Shown: positions 52,290-61,153, counted from the first letter of the stretch. The stretch: DNA of 64,000 bases from Pseudomonas sp. DNDY-54 (GCF_019880365.1 NZ_CP082271.1:2728001-2792000); one strand, 5' to 3'. Made by a program: numbers and translations. The notes: generated from the sequence alone by a model not told the origin.

Positions 52290-54323
52290 ATGTCTGCCCC
52301 GATTGCTCGTACGGATGCTGGTGTTGATCCGTATAAATGGCTGGAGAGTCGTGACGCACCCGAGGTGCTCGATTACCTCAAGGCCGAGAACGCCTATTTA
52401 GAAGATCAGCTTGCCGACCAGGCGGGGCTTCGTGAGGCACTGTTTCAGGAGATCAAGGGCCGCATCCGCGAGACAGACCTTTCACTGCCGTCACCCTGGG
52501 GGCCTTGGCTTTACTACCAGCGCACCACCGCCGGTGATGAGTATCCGCGTCACTACCGCTGCCCCCGGCCAGCAGACGGCGCGTTCACTGTGGACGAAAG
52601 TGCCGAGCAGCTCTTGCTCGATCCCAATGAATTGGCAGCCGGAGGGTTCCTGTCGCTGGGCGCGTTCAGCGTCAGCCAGGACCACAGCAAACTGGCTTAC
52701 AGCCTCGATACGCAAGGTGATGAGATCTATCAGCTGTTCGTCAAGGATCTGCACACCGGCGAGGTGACTGCCCTGCCCTTCGAAGATTGCGACGGGAGCA
52801 TGACTTGGGCTAACGACAATCAGACGCTGTTCTTCGGCGAACTCGACGATACTCACAGGCCTCACAAGATCTATCGCCATCGTTTGGGGTACGGCGAGCG
52901 CACCGAGGTCTACCACGATCCGGACGGCCGCTGTTTCGTTCACTGCTACCGAGCCAGCTCCGAACGTCAGCTGGTGATTCTTTCCAATAGCAAGACCACC
53001 AGCGAAGCCTGGGTGCTATCAGCGGATGAGCCTGATGGCGACTGGGATTGCCTCGCGCCACGCCAGGAAGACCATGAATACTACCCCGACCATGGCTTGC
53101 TGGATGGGGAATGGCGCTGGTTGGTTCGTAGCAACCAGGCCGGCATAAACTTCGCGCTTTACCACGCACCAGAGGCCACGCCACAGCGCGATCAGTGGCA
53201 AGAACTGATCGGCCATAGCGACTCGGTGATGCTCGAAGACATCAGCCTGAACGCAGGTGCGGTCACGCTGAGCCTGCGGGAATCGGGACTGCCCATCATC
53301 GAGGTTCGGCCCGCAGAGGGCAGCCATTATCGGGTGCAATTACCCGACGCGGCTTACAGCCTGCATGTTCATAACACACTGGAATTCGATAGCCCGGTCA
53401 TTCGGCTGCGCTATGAGGCCCTGAACCGTCCCGCGCAGATTCGCCAGTTGAACCTGGCCAACGGCGATCAGAAGGTTCTCAAGGAAACACCGGTCGAAGG
53501 CCCGTTCGATGCCGATGCCTACGAAAGCCGCCGCATCTGGGCGACGGCCGCCGACGGTACCCAGGTACCGATCAGCCTGGTCGGTCGCCGCGAGCTTCTC
53601 GGCAAACCAGCGCCGCTGTATCTCTACGGTTACGGCGCGTACGGCCACAGTCTCGATCCGTGGTTCTCGCATGCACGCTTGTCTCTGCTGGATCGCGGAT
53701 TCGTGTTCGCCATTGCCCACGTTCGAGGCGGTGGCGATCTTGGCGAAGCCTGGTACCGCGCCGGAAAGCTGGAGCACAAGCCGAACACCTTCGGCGACTT
53801 CATTGCATGCGCCGAGAAACTGATAGGCGATGGCTACACCGAACCAGGTCGACTCGCGATTAGTGGTGGCAGTGCCGGGGGATTGCTGATCGGCGCGGTG
53901 TTGAATCTGCGACCTGAACTGTTCGGCGCCGCAATTGCCGAGGTGCCCTTCGTCGATGTGCTGAACACCATGCTCAACGCGGACCTGCCGCTGACGGTCA
54001 CCGAATACGACGAATGGGGCGATCCAAATCAGCCAGAGGTTCATGCCCGAATAAAGGCATATGCCCCCTATGAGAACGTGCGCAATCAACCCTACCCGGC
54101 GACACTCGCAGTTGCTGGTTACAACGACAGCCGTGTGCAGTACTGGGAAGCTGCGAAATGGGTGGCCAAACTGCGCGCTCACAAAACCGACGACAATCTG
54201 CTCCTGCTCAAAACCGAATTCGGTGCCGGGCATGGCGGTATGAGCGGTCGTTATCAAGCGCTCAAGGACGTCGCGCTGGAATACGCGTTCGTGCTCAAGG
54301 TCTTCGGCATGGCCGATCGGTAA
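52290..54323 (+). CDS. ptrB: Oligopeptidase B (S9A family)
   Basis: 677 aa prolyl-oligopeptidase-family serine peptidase that cuts short peptides after Arg or Lys in the cytoplasm. An N-terminal seven-bladed propeller (about 75-400) precedes an alpha/beta-hydrolase domain. The catalytic triad is visible: Ser in SGGSAGGLLIG, Asp in YNDSRVQYWE, His in GAGHGGMSGR. The ATG at 52290 has a CAGGAG site; a 51-codon upstream extension is rejected. It is divergent from fadB. Confidence 0.94.
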   Translation: MSAPIARTDAGVDPYKWLESRDAPEVLDYLKAENAYLEDQLADQAGLREALFQEIKGRIRETDLSLPSPWGPWLYYQRTTAGDEYPRHYRCPRPADGAFTVDESAEQLLLDPNELAAGGFLSLGAFSVSQDHSKLAYSLDTQGDEIYQLFVKDLHTGEVTALPFEDCDGSMTWANDNQTLFFGELDDTHRPHKIYRHRLGYGERTEVYHDPDGRCFVHCYRASSERQLVILSNSKTTSEAWVLSADEPDGDWDCLAPRQEDHEYYPDHGLLDGEWRWLVRSNQAGINFALYHAPEATPQRDQWQELIGHSDSVMLEDISLNAGAVTLSLRESGLPIIEVRPAEGSHYRVQLPDAAYSLHVHNTLEFDSPVIRLRYEALNRPAQIRQLNLANGDQKVLKETPVEGPFDADAYESRRIWATAADGTQVPISLVGRRELLGKPAPLYLYGYGAYGHSLDPWFSHARLSLLDRGFVFAIAHVRGGGDLGEAWYRAGKLEHKPNTFGDFIACAEKLIGDGYTEPGRLAISGGSAGGLLIGAVLNLRPELFGAAIAEVPFVDVLNTMLNADLPLTVTEYDEWGDPNQPEVHARIKAYAPYENVRNQPYPATLAVAGYNDSRVQYWEAAKWVAKLRAHKTDDNLLLLKTEFGAGHGGMSGRYQALKDVALEYAFVLKVFGMADR

Positions 54324-54446
54324 GCAGGCCGCCGCATGCAGCATTGCCAGTTAACCCGTACCCGGATCTCGTCCGCCGACTTGCGGTCGGAACGGCGCCA
54401 GCGTGCCGAGGTCACTTCTCTTACCTACTGTTTGGAGTGTAAAAGC

Positions 54447-54794
54447 ATGAGCCGGACATCGCAGAACGTGCAGGGCTGGGAGCGCGCCGCATCCATCATC
54501 GGCGGGCTGTACTTCGTTGGAAAAGGCCTCGGCCGGGGCGGCTTGGGAGGGCTGGTTCAGCTGGCCATGGGCGGCATGGCCCTGACGCGCGGCTTCACCG
54601 GCCACTGCGAAGCCAAACGCGTACTTTGCGAAGTGAGTGAGCATGCCAAAATGGCAGAAGGCAATTCCCGGAGCATGCCACTCGAGCGCAGTGAGGCGGA
54701 CGATGTTCGCTTGAAAGCCAACGCTCAGGCCGCTACCGGCACGGCCACCGTGACCGGCAACGACTCGCTTAGCAACCCGCCAACCGGGGTCTGA
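54447..54794 (+). CDS. Inner membrane protein (DUF2892/YgaP-like TM domain)
   Basis: 115 aa. The N-terminal half has the DUF2892 pattern WERAASIIGGLYFVGKGLGRGG and GMALTRGFTGHCE with two likely membrane segments; the C-terminus is polar and looks disordered. A TTTGGAG ribosome binding site precedes the ATG. It lies downstream of ptrB and ends before a hairpin. No rhodanese domain is fused to it. Confidence 0.75.
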   Translation: MSRTSQNVQGWERAASIIGGLYFVGKGLGRGGLGGLVQLAMGGMALTRGFTGHCEAKRVLCEVSEHAKMAEGNSRSMPLERSEADDVRLKANAQAATGTATVTGNDSLSNPPTGV

Positions 54795-54840
54795 TCAGTC
54801 TGCTACTGGGGTCGAGCCCAGCGGAACAGAGCCGCAAGAA

Positions 54841-54863
54841 AGCTTTGTCCTGAGGGCAAAGCT
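54841..54863. terminator. Hairpin between convergent genes
   Basis: AGCTTTG / CAAAGCT stem extended by a T-G wobble and CC-GG pairs around a TGA loop. No real T-run follows, so it may be a weak, two-sided terminator between the DUF2892 gene and astE. Confidence 0.45.
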
Positions 54864-55005
54864 CTAGCACCACTCAGAAACAGCCATATCGAGCTCGCTT
54901 ATGGTGGTATGCGCCCGCCAGCGGCCGAAGCTAAATGCTTCCGATAAAGGCGAAAGCCTGGCCCCCGGCTGCAATGTGCTTCAGCGGCAGCCGGACGTAG
55001 CCAAC

Positions 55006-56028
55006 TCAGCCTCGCGGAACGACGATCAGTCCAGCGCGTTCACCGATCGCGACGTCGGCCAGCGGAAACAGAATATGCGCGCCCGGCTCTTCGACTACCC
55101 AGCGAACGCCTTCGTCCTCGGCCAGCAGCGTACCGATTGGTAACGCGGTGAAGTTTTCAATATCGGCTGGCAGGCGCAGGGCGAACCGCTCGCTACGCTT
55201 GATGATTTCCCGCGACAACCGGAACGCCTTCGGTGGTTGCTGCATATGCGGTTGCCCCGAAGGCGCCGCTTCGATCCAGTGACGGGCGGCCTGCAGAAAC
55301 TCGTCGAGGCAATCAGGCCAAGCGCCTTCGGTCGCCTCTGCTATCTCAAGGGTAAACGCCTCGGCACCGTGACGCGTGGCGGTGTGCGCGCTGAAGGTTC
55401 CTGAGGGCTTTTCCTGCACCAGCACCGCATCTACCGCTGCCTGCCGAAGGCGCAGCATGCTGTCGGTCGAGACTTCACGATCCGGCACCCAGGGACATAT
55501 TGCGAACTGCGGCAGCTTCGATGCACGCATCGCGGAGTGCAGGTCATAGTGCCAACGGTGACGGCCAGACTCGCGAAAAAACTGCGCCACCCACGCTTCA
55601 AGTTGCGCGGCGCGGCTCGCCTCGTCGCTGAGGTTATCGGCATGCCTGCCACAGAACAGCCGATTCAGATCCGAGCCGACCCTACGTACGCCCTGACGCA
55701 TCGCGGGCGGGTTGCAGAACAAAAACAACAGTCGCGCCCGCGGCCGAATCTCGTTTCGACCGATTGCCTGGATCAAGCGATCCAGTAGTTCAATCGGAAT
55801 GACTTCACAGCCGTGCACGCCCGCCGACAGCACCAGATCGAGCCCCGCATCTCGGCCGTTCGCCGGCGTGACCTCCAGCGCACCCTCGCCCAGCCATTGC
55901 AGCCGGGCACCGTCATCCGTGAACTGTACACGCTCAACCGGCACCTGGCCGGCGACCGTCAGCGCCAACAGCCGGCCCAGCGCCAGCATTTCGGCGTCGT
56001 CAGTGGTCGTGGTTACAGTCCGGGCCAT
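55006..56028 (-). CDS. astE: Succinylglutamate desuccinylase AstE
   Basis: 340 aa zinc peptidase-like (M14/aspartoacylase) enzyme, last step of the arginine succinyltransferase pathway: succinylglutamate to glutamate plus succinate. The zinc motif HGCE in LVLSAGVHGCEVIPIELLD, the NPPAMRQGVRRVGSDLNR segment and YDLHSAM identify it. The ATG at 56028 has a GAGGA site; an earlier ATG at 56040 does not. The start lies inside the small gene ending at 56000 (29-nt overlap). The other ast genes except an aminotransferase are missing. Confidence 0.9.
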   Translation of the reverse strand: MARTVTTTTDDAEMLALGRLLALTVAGQVPVERVQFTDDGARLQWLGEGALEVTPANGRDAGLDLVLSAGVHGCEVIPIELLDRLIQAIGRNEIRPRARLLFLFCNPPAMRQGVRRVGSDLNRLFCGRHADNLSDEASRAAQLEAWVAQFFRESGRHRWHYDLHSAMRASKLPQFAICPWVPDREVSTDSMLRLRQAAVDAVLVQEKPSGTFSAHTATRHGAEAFTLEIAEATEGAWPDCLDEFLQAARHWIEAAPSGQPHMQQPPKAFRLSREIIKRSERFALRLPADIENFTALPIGTLLAEDEGVRWVVEEPGAHILFPLADVAIGERAGLIVVPRG

Positions 56029-56287
56029 GGACGTGGTCATCCTCGCCGGACTCTACCGGCTCCATTTCAAGCTCAAGACTAACCAAGTTGGTCGCCAACG
56101 GCCGCAGCAACAGATTGGCGTACTCGGTGTCGCCGTCTTCGACGTCAACACCAATCATCAACTGATTGTTGCCAACCTGTTGAATCCAGACCTCACGCCC
56201 CTGCCACATCACGGCGAAACGGGTGCAGGAGGTCTCCAGCTGGGTACCGTCTACGTCTTCAAGGATTAGTTGCAGGCTATCGCTCAT
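56000..56287 (-). CDS. Small conserved protein of the aru/ast locus (PA0900-like)
   Basis: 95 aa soluble protein (SDSLQLILEDVDGTQLETSCTRFAV) of unknown function. In P. aeruginosa a small gene (PA0900) sits right before aruE/astE, and this one takes that place. The last eleven residues are HVHGPDCNHDH, a His/Cys-rich tail also found in the SEC-C protein at 38094. The tail is encoded in the 29 nt that overlap the astE start. Confidence 0.75.
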   Translation of the reverse strand: MSDSLQLILEDVDGTQLETSCTRFAVMWQGREVWIQQVGNNQLMIGVDVEDGDTEYANLLLRPLATNLVSLELEMEPVESGEDDHVHGPDCNHDH

Positions 56288-56352
56288 GGCAGATTCTCAA
56301 TAGGGAAAAGGTGCAGGACAGCGCGCCGTCCTGCCAAGGGTAGACCTGGAAT

Positions 56353-57573
56353 TCAGGCCTGGGTCAGCTTCGCAGCGGCACGGTCGAAGCGGGCAAGACC
56401 TTCCGCGATATCGGCCTCTTCGATGATCAGGCTAGGGGCCAAACGAATTACGTCGGGCCCAGCCTGCAGAATCATCAGCGCTTCGCGCTCTGCCGCATCG
56501 AAGATTTCACGTGCGCGACCTTTCCAGGCATCGTTCAGCACGCAGCCAATCAACATGCCCATGCCGCGCACCTGGCTGAACAAGCCATAGCGCTGGCCAA
56601 TCTCCAGCAGGCCGCGCTTGAAGCGTTCATGCCGATCCCTGACACCGCCCAGCACCTCAGGGGTATTGACGATATCAACCACCGCCTCGGCCACTGCGCA
56701 CGCCAGCGGATTGCCGCCATATGTGGTGCCATGGGTGCCTACACTGAAATGCGCAGCGATTTCGTTGGTGGTCAACATCATGCCAATCGGGAAGCCACCA
56801 CCCAAACTCTTGGCGTTGGTCAGAATGTTTGGTGTGACGCCGTAATTCATATAGGCGAACAGCTCACCGGTACGGCCCATGCCGGTCTGGACTTCATCCA
56901 AGATCAGCAGTGCGTTGTGCTGGTCGCAGAGCTTGCGCGCGCCTTCGAGGTACGCCCGATCGGCCGGCAGAACGCCGCTTTCACCCTGAATCGGTTCCAG
57001 CACCACCGCGCAGGTCTTGTCTGATATGGCCGCGGCGAGCGCATCGAGATCGTTGTAGGCGACATGGCTGATGCCCTGGATCTTGGGCCCGAATCCATCG
57101 GAATACTTTGGCTGCCCGCCCACCGTCACCGTAAAGAGCGTCCTACCATGGAAGCTGTTAACCGCAGAGATTATTTCGCATTTCTCCGGCCCGAATTTGT
57201 CATGAGCGTACCGACGCGCCAGCTTGAAGGCCGCCTCGTTGGCTTCGGCACCGGAGTTACAGAAGAAGGCCCGGTCGGCGAAAGTAGCGGCCGTCAGCTT
57301 CTTGGCGAGACGCAACGCCGGTTCGTTGGTAAAGATATTGGAGATGTGCCAGAGCTTGCCTGCCTGCTCGGTCAACGCGCTTACCAGTGCCGGATGAGCA
57401 TGGCCAAGCACGTTGACGGCGATGCCGCCGGTGAAGTCGATCAGCTCTCGTCCGCTCTGATCCCAGACTCGCGAGCCCTGTCCACGTACTGGAATGAAGG
57501 CAGCAGGTGCAAAGGTGGGAACAATGACCTGGTCGAAATCAGCGCGTTCTACCGGGGTGTGCGGGGCGGACAT
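56353..57573 (-). CDS. astC: Succinylornithine / acetylornithine aminotransferase
   Basis: 406 aa class-III PLP aminotransferase, the same length as AstC/AruC. It transfers an amino group from N-succinylornithine or N-acetylornithine to 2-oxoglutarate. The PLP lysine is in LTNAKSLGGGFPIG, and CNSGAEANEAAFKLAR and DEVQTGMGRTG are family motifs. ATG 57573 has an AGGAGAG site. In many pseudomonads AruC serves both arginine synthesis (ArgD) and breakdown, so retention without astA, astB or astD suggests the biosynthetic role. The 65-nt gap to the small gene has no obvious terminator. Confidence 0.88.
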   Translation of the reverse strand: MSAPHTPVERADFDQVIVPTFAPAAFIPVRGQGSRVWDQSGRELIDFTGGIAVNVLGHAHPALVSALTEQAGKLWHISNIFTNEPALRLAKKLTAATFADRAFFCNSGAEANEAAFKLARRYAHDKFGPEKCEIISAVNSFHGRTLFTVTVGGQPKYSDGFGPKIQGISHVAYNDLDALAAAISDKTCAVVLEPIQGESGVLPADRAYLEGARKLCDQHNALLILDEVQTGMGRTGELFAYMNYGVTPNILTNAKSLGGGFPIGMMLTTNEIAAHFSVGTHGTTYGGNPLACAVAEAVVDIVNTPEVLGGVRDRHERFKRGLLEIGQRYGLFSQVRGMGMLIGCVLNDAWKGRAREIFDAAEREALMILQAGPDVIRLAPSLIIEEADIAEGLARFDRAAAKLTQA

Positions 57574-57610
57574 CAGGACTCTCCTGCGATGCGACACGAA
57601 TAGGAAATAA

Positions 57611-57634
57611 AACGCCCCGCCATAGCGGGGCGTT
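57611..57634 (-). terminator. Intrinsic terminator of crotonase gene
   Basis: A perfect 10-bp stem AACGCCCCGC / GCGGGGCGTT with a 4-nt loop; on the minus strand TTTTATTT follows. It separates the crotonase gene from astC. Confidence 0.88.
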
Positions 57635-57690
57635 GCAGCGCAGTTTAAACGCAGGCCCGCCAGCAATGGGCGGCCCGGCGAAAATTCTCT

Positions 57691-58386
57691 TCAGGACACG
57701 ACCGAATGTTGCTGGTCCAGCGCGATGGCCTGGTCCATGGTTTCGAGCAGTGCCTTGCGCGCCTTGAGCTTGGTGTTCTTGTGGGCGGTCATGTTGATCT
57801 TCTTCAGCTGAGCAGCTGTCGCTTTGGCGATGGCCATCAGCTCTCCAGCCGGAACGATCTTGTCGAGAAAGCCGGCTTCGAGCGCCGCCTGCGGGTTAAA
57901 GATTTCGCCATTGATTACAGAGCGATGGAACGCCGGTTTGGTCAGTCGATCTCGCGCCAGCTCGATGCCGGAATGGTGCATGGTCATGCCGATCTGAACT
58001 TCGTTCAGCCCGATGTTGAAAGCGCCTTCGACGCCAATACGATAGTCGGCCGAGAGCAACAGGAACGCACCCTTGGCGATCGCATGGCCTGGACAGGCAA
58101 CAATAATCGGAAATGGATGCGCCAGCATCCGGCGTGAAAATGCCGAGCCCGTGCTCACCAGCGCGATGGCGTGCTCAGGCCCCGCCGTCATCACTTTGAG
58201 GTCATAGCCTCCGGACAGAATGCCCGGCTGCCCGGTGAGAATCACCACCGCGCGATCCTGCTCGGCGCGGTCGAATGCGGCGTTGAGCGCGTCGAACATG
58301 GCTGGCGACAGCGCGTTGACCTTGCCATTGTTAAGCGTGAGCGTGGCGATGCCGTCTTCGATTTCGTAGGAAACCAGATCACTCAT
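57691..58386 (-). CDS. Crotonase/enoyl-CoA hydratase family protein
   Basis: 231 aa, shorter than typical 260 aa enoyl-CoA hydratases. Crotonase fold is visible with ILSGGYDLKVM (oxyanion hole) and ACPGHAIAKGAFLLLSADYRIG. The usual catalytic glutamates are uncertain; LNEVQIGMTM has one at the second site. Which CoA ester it acts on is not clear. Its terminator lies just downstream, so it is probably transcribed alone. Confidence 0.85.
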   Translation of the reverse strand: MSDLVSYEIEDGIATLTLNNGKVNALSPAMFDALNAAFDRAEQDRAVVILTGQPGILSGGYDLKVMTAGPEHAIALVSTGSAFSRRMLAHPFPIIVACPGHAIAKGAFLLLSADYRIGVEGAFNIGLNEVQIGMTMHHSGIELARDRLTKPAFHRSVINGEIFNPQAALEAGFLDKIVPAGELMAIAKATAAQLKKINMTAHKNTKLKARKALLETMDQAIALDQQHSVVS

Positions 58387-58513
58387 GACGATTATTCCTT
58401 GTTAAAAGTCCGCTGAAGTTACTTAGCAAGACTCGCAAGGTAAAGCGTCGTGGCTGACTGGCAAGTCATGATCACCCGTAATCTGGCACGAGCCGTGACT
58501 AAGTTCGGACGGG

Positions 58514-59818
58514 TCAGCTTTCCGGTGTCTCTGGCTCGAGCTCAAGCAGAGCAAGCAGCTCAGGGTGCAGGATGGTCTGCAGTTGCGGGTCTGCTATGTA
58601 CAGGCCGTAGGAACCATCCGAGATACCGCTGCTGATCCGATAGGGTGTTCCGTCTGCGTCCACCGTCAATTGAGAAAGATCGAGATAGCGCGGCTCGCAG
58701 GGCGCCTTGCTCGCATCCCTCAGTACAACCACCTTGGGCCGCAGGTGCAGCTTATTGTGCTTTTCCAGCACCAGCGCGACTTCACCAGTATGCAGTTCTA
58801 CCAGCGTTCCCACTGGGAAAACTCCAAGCCAGCGGATGAATTCGCTTACCAGTGTTTCGTCAAACTGCTGGCCGGCGCCGCTGCGCAATACGTCGTAGGC
58901 GGTCTGGATCGGTCTTGCGTCATCGTATGCACGATGGCTAGTGATCGCATCGAACGCATCAACGATGGTGACGACTCGCGTAGTAAAAGGAATCTGATGC
59001 TGGTCGAGACCTTGCGGATACCCCTTCCCATCGAGCCGTTCATGGTGGCCGTAGGCAGCGTGCAGCGCCGCAGCCGGAATATCGTCCTGGCCGCTCAGCG
59101 CTTGATAACCGAAATCGGGATGGAGTTTGATGTGATCGAACTCTTCCTTGGTGAGCTTCCCGGGTTTGTTCAGGACGGCCGGATCAATCTTCATCTTGCC
59201 AACGTCGTGCAGCAGCCCTGCGATGCCCAGCAATTCGATCTTCTCGTCAGGCAACCCGAGATGGGTACCGAATCCCATCGCTAGGATGGAGACGGACAGG
59301 CAGTGCAGACTGGTATAGAGGTCCTGCGACTTCAGGCGCGCCAACCAGAGCATGGCGCTCTCATTACGCAGCATGCTTTCCAGGTTCCGCTTCACCAACG
59401 CCTGGCACGCTTTGGTATCGATGGCTCTCCCCTGCTGAACATCCAGCAGTACCTGATCTAAAACCAACACGCTGCTGCGATAGGCTTCGCTGGCTTCCTG
59501 AACCTCGAGCGATAGGGGGATACGACCGGTGGACCGCTTCACGCGCAGCGGTGTCGCTGAAGGCACAACCATCTGCCCCTGATCGACGAGTACGCGACGG
59601 GTGTCATCGACGAACACATAGTCGCAGCGCTCGCGGACTGCCTGAATGTGTTCGATCTTAAGAAGGGGAAATCCCTGGAAGAGGAAGTCGGTCTGGCGCC
59701 ATGGCCTATCCAGCTCGCAGATATACATCCCGAGTTCCAGATGACTCACGTGCAGACGGCGCTTGGTGGCGACCTCGTTTACGTCCGGCCGCCTGCGCTT
59801 ACTTTTGAATAACTTCAT
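58514..59818 (-). CDS. HD-GYP domain cyclic di-GMP phosphodiesterase
   Basis: 434 aa. An N-terminal DUF3391 domain (about 15-150) is followed by an HD-GYP domain (about 165-360). Metal and catalytic residues are present: LLHDVGKMKI, HPDFGYQAL, and HHERLDGKGYP, the GYP signature. It degrades c-di-GMP, opposing the GGDEF protein encoded at 13987. The ATG 59818 is preferred over an adjoining TTG because of a GGGAAAGG site. There is no membrane segment. Confidence 0.92.
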   Translation of the reverse strand: MKLFKSKRRRPDVNEVATKRRLHVSHLELGMYICELDRPWRQTDFLFQGFPLLKIEHIQAVRERCDYVFVDDTRRVLVDQGQMVVPSATPLRVKRSTGRIPLSLEVQEASEAYRSSVLVLDQVLLDVQQGRAIDTKACQALVKRNLESMLRNESAMLWLARLKSQDLYTSLHCLSVSILAMGFGTHLGLPDEKIELLGIAGLLHDVGKMKIDPAVLNKPGKLTKEEFDHIKLHPDFGYQALSGQDDIPAAALHAAYGHHERLDGKGYPQGLDQHQIPFTTRVVTIVDAFDAITSHRAYDDARPIQTAYDVLRSGAGQQFDETLVSEFIRWLGVFPVGTLVELHTGEVALVLEKHNKLHLRPKVVVLRDASKAPCEPRYLDLSQLTVDADGTPYRISSGISDGSYGLYIADPQLQTILHPELLALLELEPETPES

Positions 59819-59980
59819 CAAAGCCTTTCCCGGCTCTTCATATTCATTACGCTCGATTGCGTAAAGCTGGCCTCGATGCCATAGCTCTTCGAACCTTAGA
59901 GCAATGGTAGGTTCATTGCCATCGCCGCTTGGCCAGTTTCACAACCGCGCCTTAACCGCATGAATAAACTAAAAAACTTT

Positions 59981-60009
59981 TTGCCATCCTAAAGCTCTTC
60001 GGCTACATT
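59981..60009 (+). promoter_or_regulatory. Sigma-70 promoter of tRNA-Ser
   Basis: TTGCCA and TACATT with a 17-base spacer, followed by a GC-rich discriminator (GCGCGCC), the pattern of stringently controlled stable-RNA promoters. The start would be near 60016. A leader hairpin (60018-60041) follows. Confidence 0.75.
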
Positions 60010-60046
60010 AGCGCGCCTCGACGGACGTCACGTCCTGTCGAGATCC

Positions 60047-60136
60047 GGTGAGGTGTCCGAGCGGTTGAAGGAGCACGCCTGGAAAGTGTGTATACGAGAA
60101 ATCGTATCGTGGGTTCGAATCCCACCCTCACCGCCA
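60047..60136 (+). tRNA. tRNA-Ser (GGA)
   Basis: 90 nt. The acceptor stem GGTGAGG pairs with CCTCACC at 60126-60132, then discriminator G and an encoded CCA. The anticodon loop has T at 60080 and GGA at 60081-60083, and a long variable arm (GTGTATACGAGAAATCGTATC) typical of class II tRNA-Ser lies before the TTCGAAT T-loop. Confidence 0.97.
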
Positions 60137-60146
60137 GATCGAACGT

Positions 60147-60172
60147 AAAGCCCCGACTTTCGGGGCTTTTTC
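60147..60172 (+). terminator. Intrinsic terminator of tRNA-Ser
   Basis: A perfect 10-bp stem AAAGCCCCGA / TCGGGGCTTT with a 3-nt loop and a following T-run (TTCGTTTTT), 10 nt after the tRNA. Confidence 0.92.
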
Positions 60173-60682
60173 GTTTTTGCCGTTCGCGCGCTTTCATTCC
60201 AGCCTCGCAACGACTCGGCTAATGACACACATCGGTTGCCACTGCTGCACACCGCCGCGCCGTCACTGATTGGTCAAGCCTCACTGTTTCGATTCGACCC
60301 GCATTGATTACTGGCAAGTCGAAAAGCGTTTCCATTCGATCCACCATTGGATGGAGTGCAGAGCCAGCTGAGCCGTTTGTCCACTTCGCGATTCCGCTTG
60401 ATGGAGTCAGATCAGCGGTCATGCGCTGGACCATGACAGTCGTCCGTGTCGCCAGCCCTAACCTAATCTTTCTGAAACGTGATGGCTGCCGATAGGCCGG
60501 CCGTACTGGCGAGGAATTTGCTTAGTTTTAACCCCCACTTCAATTTGGGCCACGCTCACTAGCCGAACTCAGTCTCAAATAGCGGACCCGGTAGTCGTAA
60601 CGTACATGAGCACCATCTAGCGGGAGCAGATTCAATTCAGGCATTCGAGCCTTTCGCGCCACAACAATAAAAGGCCGCTACC
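60173..60682. other. Gene-poor spacer downstream of tRNA-Ser
   Basis: About 510 bases without a supported gene. Short frames occur on both strands without ribosome binding sites or recognisable products. No integrase, no repeat of the tRNA 3' end and no insertion sequence was found. It may be a remnant of an older insertion next to the tRNA. Confidence 0.4.
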
Positions 60683-60778
60683 ATGTTTAAGCAAAAGAAA
60701 ATCAGGCAGGCAACGATGATCTTGCTAGCCACTGCGATCATTCTCATCCTGCCGAACCTGACCCGCCTCATCAGCTGA
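60683..60778 (+). CDS. 31-residue single-pass membrane peptide (candidate)
   Basis: Reading frame of 31 codons: a basic start (MFKQKKIRQAT) followed by a 16-20 residue hydrophobic helix (MILLATAIILILPNL) and a short RLIS end. The ATG has an AAAAGG site about 9 nt upstream. It lies 21 nt before the exported rhodanese gene in the same direction. Small proteins of this shape are frequent among membrane stress regulators. Not recognised. Confidence 0.45.
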   Translation: MFKQKKIRQATMILLATAIILILPNLTRLIS

Positions 60779-60799
60779 TCTAGACGACACGAGGTACGT

Positions 60800-61153
60800 A
60801 TGCATCGACTACTGCTCTTGCTCACGTTACTGACCACTGCGGCACTTGGCGGCGAAATAGACCAGCCCGCCGCATTGGCTGCGCTGCAGCACACCGACAC
60901 CGTTCTGATTGATGTACGCACCAAACAAGAACACGCCGAAGGCTCACTGCCCGGCGCGACACGTATCGAAACCCAAGATCTTGCGAAGCACATCTCGCGT
61001 GTCGCGCCCGACAAAAGCGCCCCTGTCGTTCTTTACTGCCGCAGCGGCCGTCGCTCCTCAGCCGCGCAGGAGCTGCTCCAGGACCTGGGCTATAGCCAGG
61101 TCATCAATGCCGGCGCTTATGAGGATCTGAAAACAGTGGTTCCGCCCCGCTGA
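60800..61153 (+). CDS. Exported rhodanese-like protein (PspE-type)
   Basis: 117 aa with a signal peptide (LLLLLTLLTTAALGG). A single rhodanese domain has VLIDVRTKQEHAEGSLPGA and the active-site loop YCRSGRRSSAAQ, whose first residue is the persulfide cysteine; it resembles PspE and moves sulfane sulfur in the periplasm. A GAGG site precedes the ATG. The membrane peptide frame at 60683 could be part of the same transcript. Confidence 0.9.
   Translation: MHRLLLLLTLLTTAALGGEIDQPAALAALQHTDTVLIDVRTKQEHAEGSLPGATRIETQDLAKHISRVAPDKSAPVVLYCRSGRRSSAAQELLQDLGYSQVINAGAYEDLKTVVPPR

Noticed and set aside
60047..60682. Integrated element next to tRNA-Ser
   Set aside because: No integrase, no repeated tRNA end and no foreign genes are visible within the window.
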